DNA from: Fistulifera solaris
Lineage: Eukaryota > Bacillariophyta > Bacillariophyceae > Naviculales > Stauroneidaceae
Assembly: GCA_030295235.1 (NCBI GenBank)
Contig: AP026162.1
Coordinates: 992,001 to 1,056,000, forward strand
Reading direction: 5' to 3'
DNA: 64,000 nucleotides
This document shows positions 44,867 through 57,500 of this stretch, piece by piece; positions within the stretch are counted from its first letter, which is position 1, and the number at the start of each line of letters is the position of its first letter. The notes beneath the pieces were generated by a model, which saw nothing but the letters and a program-made list of their open reading frames with translations, did no database searches and was not told the DNA's origin. A program made the position numbers and the translations under genes.

Positions 44867-46175
44867 TTACGATGATGCCTTTCGTTCGCTCTTGATCATA
44901 TGCTCCATAAAGAACTCTCCCGCCTTGTATGAACTACGCACCAAAGGCCCGCTGGCAACGTACTTAAAACCCATTTCCTCGCCGAGCTGGCGAAACATGT
45001 CAAACTTCTCTGGTCTCACATATTCTACCACCGCCAAATGTTGCTCTGTTGGCCGTAAATATTGTCCAAAAGTGACCACGTCCACATCAAAAGCGCGAAG
45101 ATCTTTCATTGTTTGAATGACTTCCTCGTCCGTTTCCCCTAATCCAAGCATAATGCTCGTCTTTGTGTAAAGACTGGGTTTCACTTTTTAGCGTGTTCCA
45201 ATGTTGAAAGACTTTGTGCGTATCCAGCGCGATGATCACGAACGAACCGTTGTAACCGTTCCACTGTTTCCACATTGTGTGCATATACATCCAAGCCAGA
45301 CAGAGCTAACGTTTCCACCGACGACAGCATTCCCTGAAAGTCTGAAACAAGGCACTCAACGAGCAATTCAGGTTTTTTCTGTTTCAAAAGTTCGACTGTA
45401 TGAGCAAAATGCTGTGCTCCTCCGTCGGGGATGTCATCTCTATCTACAGAAGTCAAGACAATGTAGTCTACACCCCATTTCGTTACTGCGTCGGCTGTTT
45501 TAAAAGGCTCAAATGGGTCTGGCGGCGGGGGCTTTGCGTCTGTATTGACAGCACAAAACATGCACCCGCGTGTACTGCAAAAGAAGCATAAGAAAAAGCT
45601 TTTTTCTTCCCAATGCATATGCCGAGGACTCATTTACTTACCATGTGTCTCCAAGAAGCATGATTGTTCCGGTCCCACCGTTCCAACACTCGCCAATGTT
45701 CGGACATTGGGCTTCCTCGCAAACGGTGTGCAAATCCAAATTGCGAAGAGATTCTTTAACCTCGCTATATCGAGAGTCTTTCGCTGTGCGCAAAGAACAA
45801 TGTGATGAGTCTCTTTCAAAAGATACCAGCGGTCGGCAATTATGCATCACAACGATACATACCTTGAGAGGGGGCAGGAACTTTGAACCAAGAGGGTCGT
45901 CCCTTGGGCATTTCGGCACCGACTTTGGGTCGTCGTAGTTCACTTTCTTCTTCTGAAGCATTCGGCATGGCACGACCTCCTCCTCCAGACATGCCATCGC
46001 CTCTTAAAGCAGAGTACGGTACGTGCTCTACTGCTTCTTTGGTTTCTTTTGATGCGACGTTCATCAAAACATTATTCTTGTTTCTTGATGAAGGTCGAAT
46101 GATGTGTTGAAACGCCCATGATCGGTTGATCGCGTGAAGAGTCACAAGAAACGAAATGATTGATGGAAGCTTCAT
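44867..46175 (-). CDS. LIPA: Lipoyl synthase (radical SAM), probably plastid
   Basis: Inserts sulfur into octanoyl groups to make lipoate for dehydrogenase complexes. It has [13 protein letters not shown] for the auxiliary iron-sulfur cluster and [10 protein letters not shown] for the radical SAM cluster, then [28 protein letters not shown] and a C-terminal [14 protein letters not shown]. The ATG at 46175 gives [20 protein letters not shown] then [13 protein letters not shown], a signal peptide with an ASAFAP-like F near the cut and a basic stretch, so plastid import is likely. Three exons: 45863-46175, 45642-45783 and 44867-45574, with introns of 79 and 67 bp. A missing A near 45,185 shifts the frame within the SAM barrel ([11 protein letters not shown]). 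About 387 residues. Confidence 0.93.
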
Positions 46176-46410
46176 TCTATTCACTCGCTTTAAGATCGGT
46201 CTAACTGGAGAATATATTAACAGCAATAGAATTTGCTCGACTTGATGATGTTTGATGAGTTTCATCGTCGATGAAAACTTTGCAGACGTCGAATGAAACA
46301 GAAACGTCACGTTTTACTGAAAGGACTGTCGTACCGGGTCCCGCAACCTACTAAAATCAGTCACGTGCTAAAGGGATCCAAACTATCCAAACGTAAGCTT
46401 ACTTATTATT

Positions 46411-47835
46411 TTAGGTCGCTTTGCGAAGAAAGTACATCGTCAAGCTCATACCCTCAACGTATCCTGATGTCAAATCAAGGCCACTTTTAACCAATTCACC
46501 ATTGTAGAGACTCTGCACATCCTTGCTTTCAATCTGCAACCCAACAGTCTTACATGCACTCGCGAACTCGCCCACGCCAAATCGGTGCGTTGCGTCGGCA
46601 CACACTACATAGGCCATGCCTCCCGGAACAAGCACATCGTAGATTGTCTGGGCGGAAGCCACTGCATCTTCTGCTTGGCAAATCATATCTGCGGCTAGCA
46701 CGACATCGACGAGTTCATGCGAATTGCCGTCCATGTCCGTCCATCCGTCACCACTCTGTTTTTGATAAAAGTCAAGTCCCACAGCACTGCAACTCAATGA
46801 CAATTCATTGAGGTCGATGTTTCTTTGCAAATTGTTTAAAACAGTTGCGTTGAAATCGGTCAGAACAACACTACCATTTTTGTTTGAATAGCGTTGCTGA
46901 AGAAGTGCCGCAACGAGGCCCGTCAATCCACACCCCGCTCCAATCTCAAGGACTCGCTTCCCTTCTAGAACAAAAGGCTCTGTTACGAGCCAGCGAGAAA
47001 GAATTAAAGCCGAAGGCCACAAAACTGACGCGAAATGCGGCGTATGAGAGAGAGTGTCAAATTATCTCGAACACAACAAGGCGCGAGACTTACCAAAGCC
47101 GACATCTTCTTGTGCCGATTGACGATCCGTCACCTGATGAATGAGAACTTGAACCGACTGACCCGAAATGGCCGGAGCAATGTCAAGCACAACCGGTAGA
47201 CGTGCCCTTAACTCGTCTAAAGTGTACGGAAGTGATGGCTGCCGTTTCGAAGCAACTTGACAAGCTTTGTCCTGCATGTCCATGACATCCTCTTGCTGTT
47301 CTAGTCTTTCTAATCTTGTAACGTTATACTGAATCAGCTGAGATATGATTTGCTGCGACTGTGTTCTTTGAAACTCCTCGCCAAGTATGGCGTCTTTCTG
47401 TGTCAATTGTACTTGGAGATCAAAAGACGACCAAGATAGCAAGATGCCGCGTCGTCAAATATTCTGAAAGCAGAATTGCTCTCGGCAACACGGACTACAT
47501 CCAAGTAGGCTTTTACAGCATTATGAATGATAGGAATCAACAGAGAAGCTAGGCCGTCAGATTCATCAAGGAACTTTCTGCGGAGAAAAGCAATCTGGCG
47601 CGGCGACGAAATGTTCGTCTCCAGAAGGTCAATGATATTCTCCGAATCCATGAAATAGGTGGCCCACTGCATGATGCGTATTGTTGCTTGGAATGAAATA
47701 ATGTCGACCAATGTCCCCCGCATCACCCATCGTTTCGTTGTTTCCTGTGGGCGACGATGTTGGATGGAGATTTTGTAACCTCCTAGCATAACTCAATAGG
47801 GTTCTACTTAACCGCGCACCTATTTGCGCGGTCAT
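46411..47835 (-). CDS. FAM86/METTL-type class I protein methyltransferase
   Basis: The C-terminal half is a SAM-dependent methyltransferase of the Methyltransf_16 group: VLWPSALILSRWLVTEPF before motif I (VLEIGAGCGLTGLVAALL), then VVLTDFNATVLNNLQRNI and LVDVVLAADMIC. Members methylate lysines of proteins such as eEF2. The N-terminal half (about 220 residues) is helical, like the extra domain in FAM86/EEF2KMT, but the match is weak. An intron of 69 bp (47025-47093) splits VGF from VLWPS. A T seems missing near 47,430, where LGRLFDLQVQLTQ is read across frames. The start is uncertain: the ATG at 47835 or later ones in another frame near 47,789. Confidence 0.75.
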
Positions 47836-48046
47836 CGATTTTGGCTAAGTATTTTGACAGTAGCATAGAATGTAAGCTTAACGGATGACTTCGCCGTTGG
47901 GAATGTACCAGGTACCAGGTACTGTTTCCGTCCATCACTTTTTCTCAAAACATTCTGCAAATATTTCCCGTTGTTGCATTCAACTACAATAACAATATCA
48001 GATCGACGAGGGAGCAAGTGGCAAGGGAAGACTCTAGACGATAACA

Positions 48047-49139
48047 ATGAAGAAAGTATTGTTTCACCTATGGGTGAGCACATCGCTTTTCGTGATCCCT
48101 TCTACTGCCTTCCGTCCTCAATCGTTGACAGTCACTCGTCGTATCTCCCCAACTTCTTCCATCGTTCTCTCTGCCGTCGCCGAAAACTCATCGGATGATC
48201 TCAAAACAGGATATAAACTAGGATCGTACATGCTAGCAGCTACGGGAGCTTTTCTGTTATCGATGCCAGATCGAACAGGGCGAACGTTGGTAGCCAGTAA
48301 AGTAGGGGGAGCAGCCGGCTACGGATTGGCGGCTGGTTTATGTTACATCTTGTGAGTAGGAAATCAGCTTCAAACCATCTTTCCTATGATAAATCCATCC
48401 TGACTCTTACTATTGCAGAGAAGGTGCCTACGATAACAATCGTCTCGGAAGTGACACCTACAAGCGACTCAACCTCGGCCTCTTTGCGTTTATGGTCCTG
48501 GGTCTTTTCGCTATTCCTGGTGAAGCAGGCTTCCTGCCATCTGCCGTGGGTGCCATGATCCTGAGTATCCTTCTAACAGTTGTTCGACTCTACGGAGTAG
48601 CCTTAGCATGGAAAGGCTGGGAATATGGAGTAGGTGCGGTCAGCTTGAAGGGTTTGTGGGACGAAATAGTGATTGGTACAAAAAAAACGATGAAGGGTCT
48701 TCGAGTAAAGAACCAGAAAAAAGCGTTGACCTATCGGAACATGCTACTACTCATCCTTATGGGGTCAATATCAAGCTTCTTCGATGGGATCTTTCTGTTG
48801 CGCTATTTGAAAGAATTTGGCAAAAGTTTGTTCGAGGTTTCATTAAAAGTGTCCGCAGTCGGCCGATTACTGATGATAACAACAATGGTATACTCACTGA
48901 AAGATGCGGCAGAACGTGATCGACTGACTGGAACCACATTCATCCAACTTAATGTCTTAGTGGGCACTTGGGCATTTTTCGTCGGTTTGGGGCAAGCAGC
49001 TTTTCCTTATGGGTTTGCGGTTAATCGCGGTGTAGAAATGTTTGCGATTGGTCTTCCGTTTCTTATCAAAGCGTTCAAATCACAAAAAGAGAAATTCGAA
49101 AAGGAATCAGTAAAAGACGATAAACCATCTGAACGATAG
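48047..49139 (+). CDS. Plastid-targeted multi-pass membrane protein, unknown function
   Basis: The start MKKVLFHLWVSTSLFVIPST then AFRPQSLTVTRRISP is a signal peptide, an ASAFAP-like AFRP site and a basic, Ser/Thr-rich transit part, which is the classical bipartite diatom plastid presequence. About seven hydrophobic stretches follow (LNLGLFAFMVLGLFAI, VGAMILSILLTVVRLYGVAL, MLLLILMGSISSFFDGIF and others). The middle has GTKKTMKGLRVKNQKK, a basic loop. Two exons, 48047-48351 and 48419-49139, are joined over a 67-bp intron. I do not recognise the family; it could be a plastid envelope or thylakoid protein restricted to stramenopiles. No frame breaks. Confidence 0.75.
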
Positions 49140-49248
49140 TCGGGGCACTATCATGATGTGCTTATGGTTGTGTTGAGTAATAGTTACATTTAGCGAAGAG
49201 TGTTGTAAGTGGGGTATTATTGATAAACTTTATTGACGATATAAATGA

Positions 49249-50767
49249 TCACCAACGTCGCTGATCGAATCGCACCTCCAAGTTACGGCCTTGAAAATCA
49301 GTCCCATTGAATTCGGCAATAGCTTTCTCGGCATCCATCCTTTTACGAAATTGGACAATACCATATCCTCTCTTGACTTCTGCGTGTATAATCTCACCGC
49401 ACTGCTTGAAATGATCTTTTACTTCTGACCAGCTCGTCTCGAATGGCAAATTTCCGACAAACAATTTTATTCCATCTGTTGTATCGCCTCGCCCGCCAAC
49501 AAAATCGCGACCTCCTCTTCCGCGGCCTCCAAAACCCCAGCCAGCTCCTCGACCGCGGCCTCCAAAACGACCACCTCCTCGGCCGTGCAACTTAGAGTGA
49601 GATCGATCTTCTCGAACACTTATTTGATAGCCCATGAGCTCCGAGTCATTCAATTCACGAATCGCTCGAGACGCATCCTGGGGTCTTTGATAAGTAACAA
49701 TACCGCTTCCAGCTTCTCCAGATGCATTTGCGTGAATAGTCGCGGAATCGACGTTTCCGGCCCGTCTCATGTAGTCTTTTAGCTGAAACCAAGTGGTGTC
49801 GGGGTTCAAGTTTTTGACAAAAACGGATGTGTTTGGAGCAAAGGAGGCGGACCCTCCATTCTGATTACTCGTTTCGCGGTCCTCGCGTACAAACACCATT
49901 CTACCTCGAAAGTCTGTATCCGTAAGCATCTCGATGGCTTGCTGTGCACCTTCCACCGTGGCAAATTCAACAATGCCACAACCTTTCGACCGGATCCCTC
50001 CAGATTCTTTGATGATTTCTGCGTGAACTACATCCCCGGCTGCGAAAAAAATAGTGAGCTGTCATGCACTCCAAAACAAGATTCCTCTAGAAACACACAC
50101 CTTGCTTGCAGAAATCTTTGAGGTCCTGCCACTCGACATCCCATGCGAGGTTGCCCACGTATACTCGCCGACTTTTGGCATTGTGATCCGATGAAAAGGC
50201 GCGAGAGGAAGTGAACGAACCTCCAGGCCCTCCCAGGCGATCCTCACGATCCTCTCGCACAAAAATTTGGCGTCCTTCCAACTCACTGTCATTGAGAGTA
50301 AGCACGGCCTTTCGAGCATCATCAGCGGTGGCAAACTCGACAATGGCGCACCCTTTACTTCGTCCGTCTGGTGCCATCATTACATCAACTCGAGTTGCAT
50401 CCAAATCATGAGACTTCATGAAATCTTTCAAAGATTGCCAGTTCACACGCCACGATAAATTTCCTACGTAAACACGACGAGATCGATCCTCTTGTCCGTT
50501 CGCTGCGGAGTCGGATGCTTGAACCGTCGATTCGTTCTTTTCGTTGTCGTTGGTCGATGCTACATCATTCGTTTCAATTTGGCTTTCATCCGTTCCTTGA
50601 TGTTCGGTTGAAGTTGTGTTCAGCTTCGGCTGGCTCTCGTTCATATTTGCTTGCTAAAAGAAAACAACGTTTAGGAATCACTTGTTTGATGACCCACGCA
50701 TCGGATTCGGATGGCTCATGGACAATGCAAGCTGATCCAGACCGACAATACTTACCGTAGACGCCAT
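49249..50767 (-). CDS. Four-RRM RNA-binding protein with RGG region
   Basis: An RNA-binding protein of 451 residues. After a Ser/Thr/Asn-rich start come four RRM domains with RNP motifs: VYVGNLSWRV and KGCAIVEFA (1), VYVGNLAWDV and KGCGIVEFA (2), VFVKNLNPD and GSGIVTYQ (3), and, after a Gly/Arg-rich stretch, LFVGNLPFETS and GYGIVQFR (4). The architecture resembles hnRNP-like or nucleolysin-like proteins that handle mRNA. Three exons: a 12-base first exon (50756-50767, ATGGCGTCTACG), then 50101-50653 and 49249-50039. The 12-base exon adds MAST; without it the start would be the ATG at 50644. Introns are 102 and 61 bp. No frame problems. Confidence 0.9.
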
Positions 50768-51501
50768 TGCGAATCTCCCGATGGGCTTCTTTTTTTCTCT
50801 CCGTTTCTTTGAATCGCTTACCGCTTGTTCTAAGCTGTAGTTGTTGCAGATTCGAACAATGATGAAGGGGTTCAAGAGAGACGACAAAAGCGAGAGAGAT
50901 CGTCGCGGATTTCCTTGCGCGGAGAGGCGTTTCGGCTTGCAGCTTGCAGCTTGCGGTTTTAAAATTGAGGCCTTAATTATTGTAGTACTTGTCCGTTACT
51001 AAATCTACTTAATGGTTCCTAGCGAGCGTCACCTATACAAAATACTTCATTTCAGACAGGCTATTTAACGGACGAGTTTCAGCTACTTTCCTGTTCATAG
51101 CCATTGAGCCTGATTAATCAACGGCTCTCCTCCTTTTCTGCGCCTATATGGTTCTGTACGACGTCCCTTCCCTACATTACGTTGTATAGTAAAACGACGT
51201 GCAATCAATCATCGCTGGAGGCTTCGACATAGTGGCTGTTTCATCTCGCTTCCGCACTGCTTTCATGAAAGCATTCAATCAATATCAAAAGCTACGAACA
51301 ATCCTTTACTTTCATAACGAAGGCTTTGTTCGCTTATCGAATTTATTGCTGCGTTACAGGTCGCCGAAGCTAAACCAATTTGATATTGGAATCAGTTAAA
51401 GAAAGAAACTACGAAAGGTGCAGAACGACCTTGGAGAAGCGTTTCGTTAATCTACTTCATAGGCTTTAGCAAGTCTTCAGAAACGAGAACTTATAACAAA
51501 C
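50768..51501. other. Divergent promoter region before UBR gene
   Basis: About 730 bp. Near 50,935 GCTTGCAGCTTGCAGCTTGC is a three-fold octamer-like repeat. The frame at 51199-51399 is not convincing. Promoters of the RRM gene and the UBR gene lie here. Confidence 0.5.
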
Positions 51502-54500
51502 ATGCAGCCCGAACGTTCTTTCCCGTTACCTGCGTATTTGAAATTCTGTCCTGGTGGAATTACCTACCACGGCGCGGCGCCGGAGGATTTCTATCGTTTA
51601 TCCGAATACACGGGCACAAACAAGTCAAACTCCCGCAGCGGAAGAAGTACGCCCTCTTCTGTGTTACCGTCGCCGCGTCCCTTGCTTCCTGATACGCTTC
51701 TCACGAAAGCAAAGCAGGCGGATACACGACTGCGTGAGTACACGCTTCTTGCACAGCCATCAGGTGCGGTACCCGTCTTTTACCCAGTCTCTCGATTCTC
51801 GCGGAGCAATGTTTTGGTCGTTTGACTGGGTGTCCTGCCAACGCCGCTAAATCTTGGGCCGATGCTATGATACTGCACTACTTTGAATCAACTTTAGACG
51901 ATAGTGCGGTCGCTAGCGAAGATGATATTTACCGGGGCAAACCAATAGCTACGCAGCCGTTGACTGGGACTAGCACCGCCGCTGCTTTGCTCCGAAAGCT
52001 ACACGAAGACGCCCAAGCGGGGCAGGCTAGCGATTCTTTAGTTGGTCGCCCTCGTCCTTGCGGTTACGTCTTTAAAAGGGGTGACATTGCGTGGAATTGC
52101 CGGACTTGCCAAACGGACGCCACGTGTGTGATTTGTGATACTTGTTTCAGGCACAGTGATCATCAAGGACATGAGGTGTATTTTCATCGTACTTCACCCG
52201 GAGGATGTTGCGATTGTGGGGATGCTGAAGCATGGAAATCGGAGGGATGTTGTGATAAGCACCGACCCTTATCGAGTCCAGTCGGTCAAGAGCGACCATC
52301 AACTGAACTTGATCCTATGGAAGCAGTGGCGATGTCTTTGAAAGGTTTAAAAGACGGAATTGACACCGTTTCTTCTCATCCTGCTACTAAACTACCTCCT
52401 CGTCTAGCTGCTGCCCTGGGGGTTGTGATTGGAGCGGTTGTTAACTCCATTTTGGATGCCGTCGATGGTGCAGCAGTCGGCGCCGATCCTGTCCAATGGA
52501 AACGGCGCTGGGCTCACGAAGCCGCTTGCATCTATAATGGTGTTTCAAACAATGAGCAATACTATCTAGCTCCTGAGTATGCATTTGCAACCCCTGCTAC
52601 CTTCGCAAGCGATCCTTTTCAAACGCTGCCGGAGTCATTCGACGTCCAACTGAGACTTCATAATGACGACGTACACACTTTGACGAAGTAATAGAAGCCT
52701 TGCACGGCGATCCTCGTATTCGAAGGCATATGGAAGACCCCGCTAATATTTTGGTGCCGGTACGGGAGAGTGCTACCGAGATGACCCACCACGTCGATGC
52801 TGACGGACAAGTGACCGTCAAAGTGTATTCGTCAATAGCGAATGCATTGCATGGATTTAATAGGTTGAAAGCTTCCGGGTTGCATTGTGCTGTGGTCAGT
52901 AACGTGCAAGTTCAGATGGAATTGAGAGCTAGAGTATTGATTTCGTGGCTTTCTGAGATATGCGCTGCTCATCCTGCTGCTGCAGCACTTGTTGTTCACG
53001 CGCTTGTCCAAGTAGATCCTTGTCATGATTTGGGTGGAGTTCAGGTCTGGGCAACAGCGAGAATGATTCCACCGTGGATTGCATTTGACCAAACGGATGA
53101 ACCGCTAGTTTGTCGACGAAGATTCGATGCTTTTCCACCGCATTTACCCTCTAGTTATTTGACCCGTGAGGAGTGCGAGCTGTTGCACGGCATCGCGTCG
53201 GAAATAAATGCAACTGCTTTTATCTCTCTCACTGGAACGGAGCCAGGCTTTTACACCAGCGTTCCGTATCGCCTACCATCAGATAAGTATCGCAAGTCCC
53301 CTCACTCACTTTGGGGAACTCTACCCTCGCATTATTCTGATCCGGTCAGTCGCGATTCAAAACATCCCTTGCTTCGTCGTTTAATCACCGGTCGTTTCGA
53401 TGCAGAGACAGCTACCTTACCAAACAAACTGACGGAATCTGTTTTCGTAGTAGACACAGATTTGCGGAAGCAGCAAAACCCAAAAATACTCACATCAAGT
53501 CTTTACACTCATAAATTACCGGGCTTGCACATCATCAGCGGAATAGGCTCAGTACGAATAAGCGAGATATCCGCGAGGCGTCCTCCTCTCCCGTATCCTA
53601 TGCATCTCCGACACCTGTTGGGTATATCGTCTTTCCGAGCACCAGTTTCGCCGATTATGCTTCTTCTTCTCTTTGACCCATACCCTACAAAGCAACTGCG
53701 TGGGAGCTTGCATGTTCTATTCTTATCTCTTTTGACGGATTCACGATTCAAGTCGCGTTTTGCGGGTGCTCTAGGGGTCGCGTATAGACCCTTGTGTACG
53801 TTGTTTTGCGCCGGTGTTGGAACGGAAGCTGATTCGCCCCTCCATTTCAGCGTTCAAATTTTTACTGCAGGAAGTTTGGTCAGAGCTCTTTGTCACAGAA
53901 ATGCAGCAGAGAAGCTTCTCCTTTCTGACCACCTTGCAGACTCTTTATCGCCGGAAGACAGCCATCAAAATGAATCGTCGATTGGGGTCTTTGTTCCTCC
54001 GATTTCCCACGTCATCGTTCGATGTGTTCACACAAACCTTCTGGGAGCAACTCAAGAAATTAGTATGATTTTAAAGAACACATTTTCAGGGAGTGACGAC
54101 AATAGCATCGACGGGCCTCTTCAACTGGGCAACGACAATTTACTTCCTGCTTTGACTTATGTTGCTGGTGAGCATCCTCTGTTGACGCTCCTTCCAGCTG
54201 CCCACGACGACGGGTTCTTAGACTCTCGGTCTACTCGACATAAAAGGCTTCCTCACATTCTACGAGATCTCGAATATGTCATTGAAACCCCTGGGACTGC
54301 AACGCGTCTGCTTCTACCGCACCGGTTCCCTACGCAGTACGGCCCATCCTTGTCGCTGCGAGGGGAAGATATCTTATCATTTGCGTCGATTTTCGCCAGA
54401 ATGTTGCGTTTGGCCCAAGGAATGGATACACAAAAGAGAAAAAATTTCAGGAGGACACGTGGAGTACGAGCAGAATAGATGGTTAGAAGCGTTCGGACTC

Positions 54501-57500
54501 AGTTTGAATTTTGCTGGTACACGTGACGCTCTGGCAGAAAGTGCTTGCAGCTCAGTTGATCCATCCTCAGGTGACATATCTCATCTGAAAGCCGCTCGGG
54601 AGGCAATTGGAAATTTTTTCGCCGCATTACTAAGGGAGTTAAAGCTTTGGCTATACAGAGAGAGTTTGCTAGAGACGGGTCTTCCTGTTTCACCTTCTCA
54701 AGGTATCGACATTTCACAAGTCACTTCTCTTCAGCGTAGTACCCTGCACGTATCAAGTTCTGATTTTTCCGATTATAATGAGTCTGAAACGTTGGATGCC
54801 GTCGCACATTCAGCTCGACCGGTCAACACAGTAGCTTTGTCTTGCGCGACAGGAATTAAGATGACAGAGGCACAGTTGATTCTCATTGAAAATTCGTTGA
54901 AAGTTGCAGTTTCCCGGCAAGAATCCCAAACATCAGACGATAGCCTCCCCTTCTCAGACCGGTCCCCTGATCACTGATTGGTTAAGAGTGCCTCATTCTC
55001 CTCTTGGTGGTGATGCTTTGTCTTTTCATCTGCCTCTTCACCGTGCTATGGCAAAGTGCATCAAGAGCATGTGTTCAGTGGTTGTACCGTCATCATATCG
55101 TGACTCCTTTCCGTCGACTTGGTGGCAATTACCTGTCCTTGATGACAATCAGTCTTCCGTCGCTCAAATAGATCAAACAAGCTTCTCCAATCATCCTCTT
55201 GTATCAGTACTTCGTTCTACATTACGATCAGGCAATTGCAGAGTTAACTGGTCGTCAGGACCCGATTGTACCCCGCACGAAGCTCAAAGACGACGTGCCA
55301 GATCAAGGGCAGTCTCTGTGAACATTGCTGTTGCAAAGGTGATACACTCGCTTGTAGACCATCCCCTTCGGTGTCTTGCAGCAGCACAACAAGTCGAACG
55401 TCATTTGTGGACAAGAAACGGCGGATCTTTGGCGGGCATGGCAATGAATTATTCAAACACTCCTTTATGTCGCTCGTTTCGGGATCTAGATCTTCTTTTG
55501 GTTCAACTTTCGGCAGCTGGCATGAGTTGCGGTTTGGGCGCCCGCCGAACTTTTTCGTTAATTTTGAGTCGTTTCAGCATGGATGGGTATTTGTGCGACC
55601 CTGAAAGGCGCTCTGCCGTTGGTGCAAGTGGAAGCTCGTTCGTTTCACAACCATCGACTTGGGTAAACCCTCCACGTCTGCAGGACCCAGATCACGCAGT
55701 CATATTGGCCGAGTCTTTTTTTGCGATGATCTGTGTCCTCGTCACTGAACTCCCTTCACCGCCTCCAGATGCCGTTTTAGACAATGTTTCATTACGACAA
55801 AGTATTCGCCGTGAGTTAGTCCACGCTTTACTGGCAGAGCCTAGATCGCACAGTGCAGCTATGGCAGCCGCGTCTGGAGGTATTTCCAGACGGGAAGAAA
55901 GCGACGGCAACTCAGGATCTGGTGGTGGAGCTAGTATGTTTAGTGAAGCGTTTGCTGCGGTTCTTGAAGAGGTTGGCGTCCAAAAATCTCGTACTGGTTC
56001 GAGGGCCGCCTCCGGACCTCCGGTTTTTGAGCTGAAAGCTGAGGTTTGCGATGAGTACGATCCTACTTACTATCACCTGAAAAGACAAGAACACCAGCAC
56101 GCGATGGATATTGTTGAAAGACTTCGAAAACAAAAGCTCGGGAATGACAAGAGTAAGATAGATTCAACATCGCTTCCGTTAGTGTGTCCACCCCCGAAGG
56201 CACACCCAAGATTTCTACCTTGCCGGCTTGTGTTGCACCTTGATTTGATGGACGCCGCGATTCGGCGGTCCTTGTTGTTCGCATTGACAAATGGATCGTG
56301 GTTACCACCGTCAGAGCCTACAACCACGGGAGATACGAATTCTGATAAGGCCTCTAGTGATGACGGCGAAGTCGATGTCTCCGTCTTGGTAGCGGGATCT
56401 CCCAGTGGCGCGGATGTCCCGGTGACCGCTTTTAACAGAAGAGTTCTTCAGACACAAACGTCGGGGGCTTCATTCTCGATTTCCAGGCGGGAAAACGAGA
56501 CAACCCTTTTTCCAAAGAGGTTGTCGCTGCATCATCTGTATCTTTTCTTGAAGTACTGCAGTTGCTTACACTCCAGATACATACCCTGGAAGAGTGCGCC
56601 TCGCTCCATCGCCTGCTTTCAAATCTGGACGATGAATCTCGGGTACTGTCATCGGGACTGTCAATAAATTCATACCTGACTCGCCTAATACATGTGCCGA
56701 CTAGCCTCGTAGATGTCTGGGCACTTCGTCCACACCCGCATGGACCGCTGCAATCAAAAGGAAGTGGAGAGAATCGAGGATCTATTCTTGGTCTTTTGAT
56801 TGCCCTTTACGAGCATAGGTCAGATCACGCTGCAATCCTAGACTCGCAAGGAGGAGATCAAGCTGACGAAGGGCATGGGGGTGCCCGTGCACTTGCCTCC
56901 AGTGGCCTCAAATGGATTTTAAGGTTTGTTAATGCCTTAGTTGACGGTGCACAAGCTGTCAGCGCAGCAATTAGATCGGCGACCAACGGAGTTCGAGAGA
57001 TTAAAACGCAGGATTCGAGTACTTTGTCCTGGACAATAGACGAAGAAGTGCGAAATGCCATCCGAAGAATGTTGGCAAACCTGACTGACCTATGGCCAAT
57101 GGAACGCGGCAAATCGGAGTCTTCAGAAAAATCAACACCCAAAGTTTCCGAAGCTGGTAAGGCAGCCCAGAAGCGCCAGTTGGAAAAAATGAGGAAAATG
57201 CAAGCAAAGTTTGCTGCAACCATTCAAGGTTTAGATGACCAGAAAAATATCAACGAAGCAAATACTGGAAGCGACCAGTGTATTATCTGCCGCTGTGATG
57301 ATGTTGATGGCGAGAACAACGGCCCATTAGGATTTTTAGGTCACGTCCAGCGCTCGCGGGTCGTCCAAATGCGTTCAACGATCGAAGCTAATAAGAGAAA
57401 GGGCGTTCCGCTTGATCTATCACAGACTTATCTCGTTGTCGGTCATAAAGGATGTCAGGTAAGTCGTCGTTTTGCTTTGCGCATATGGTATCCTCATTTT

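Noticed and set aside
51199-51399. 66-residue frame upstream of the UBR gene
   Set aside because: No homology; more likely promoter or leader sequence.
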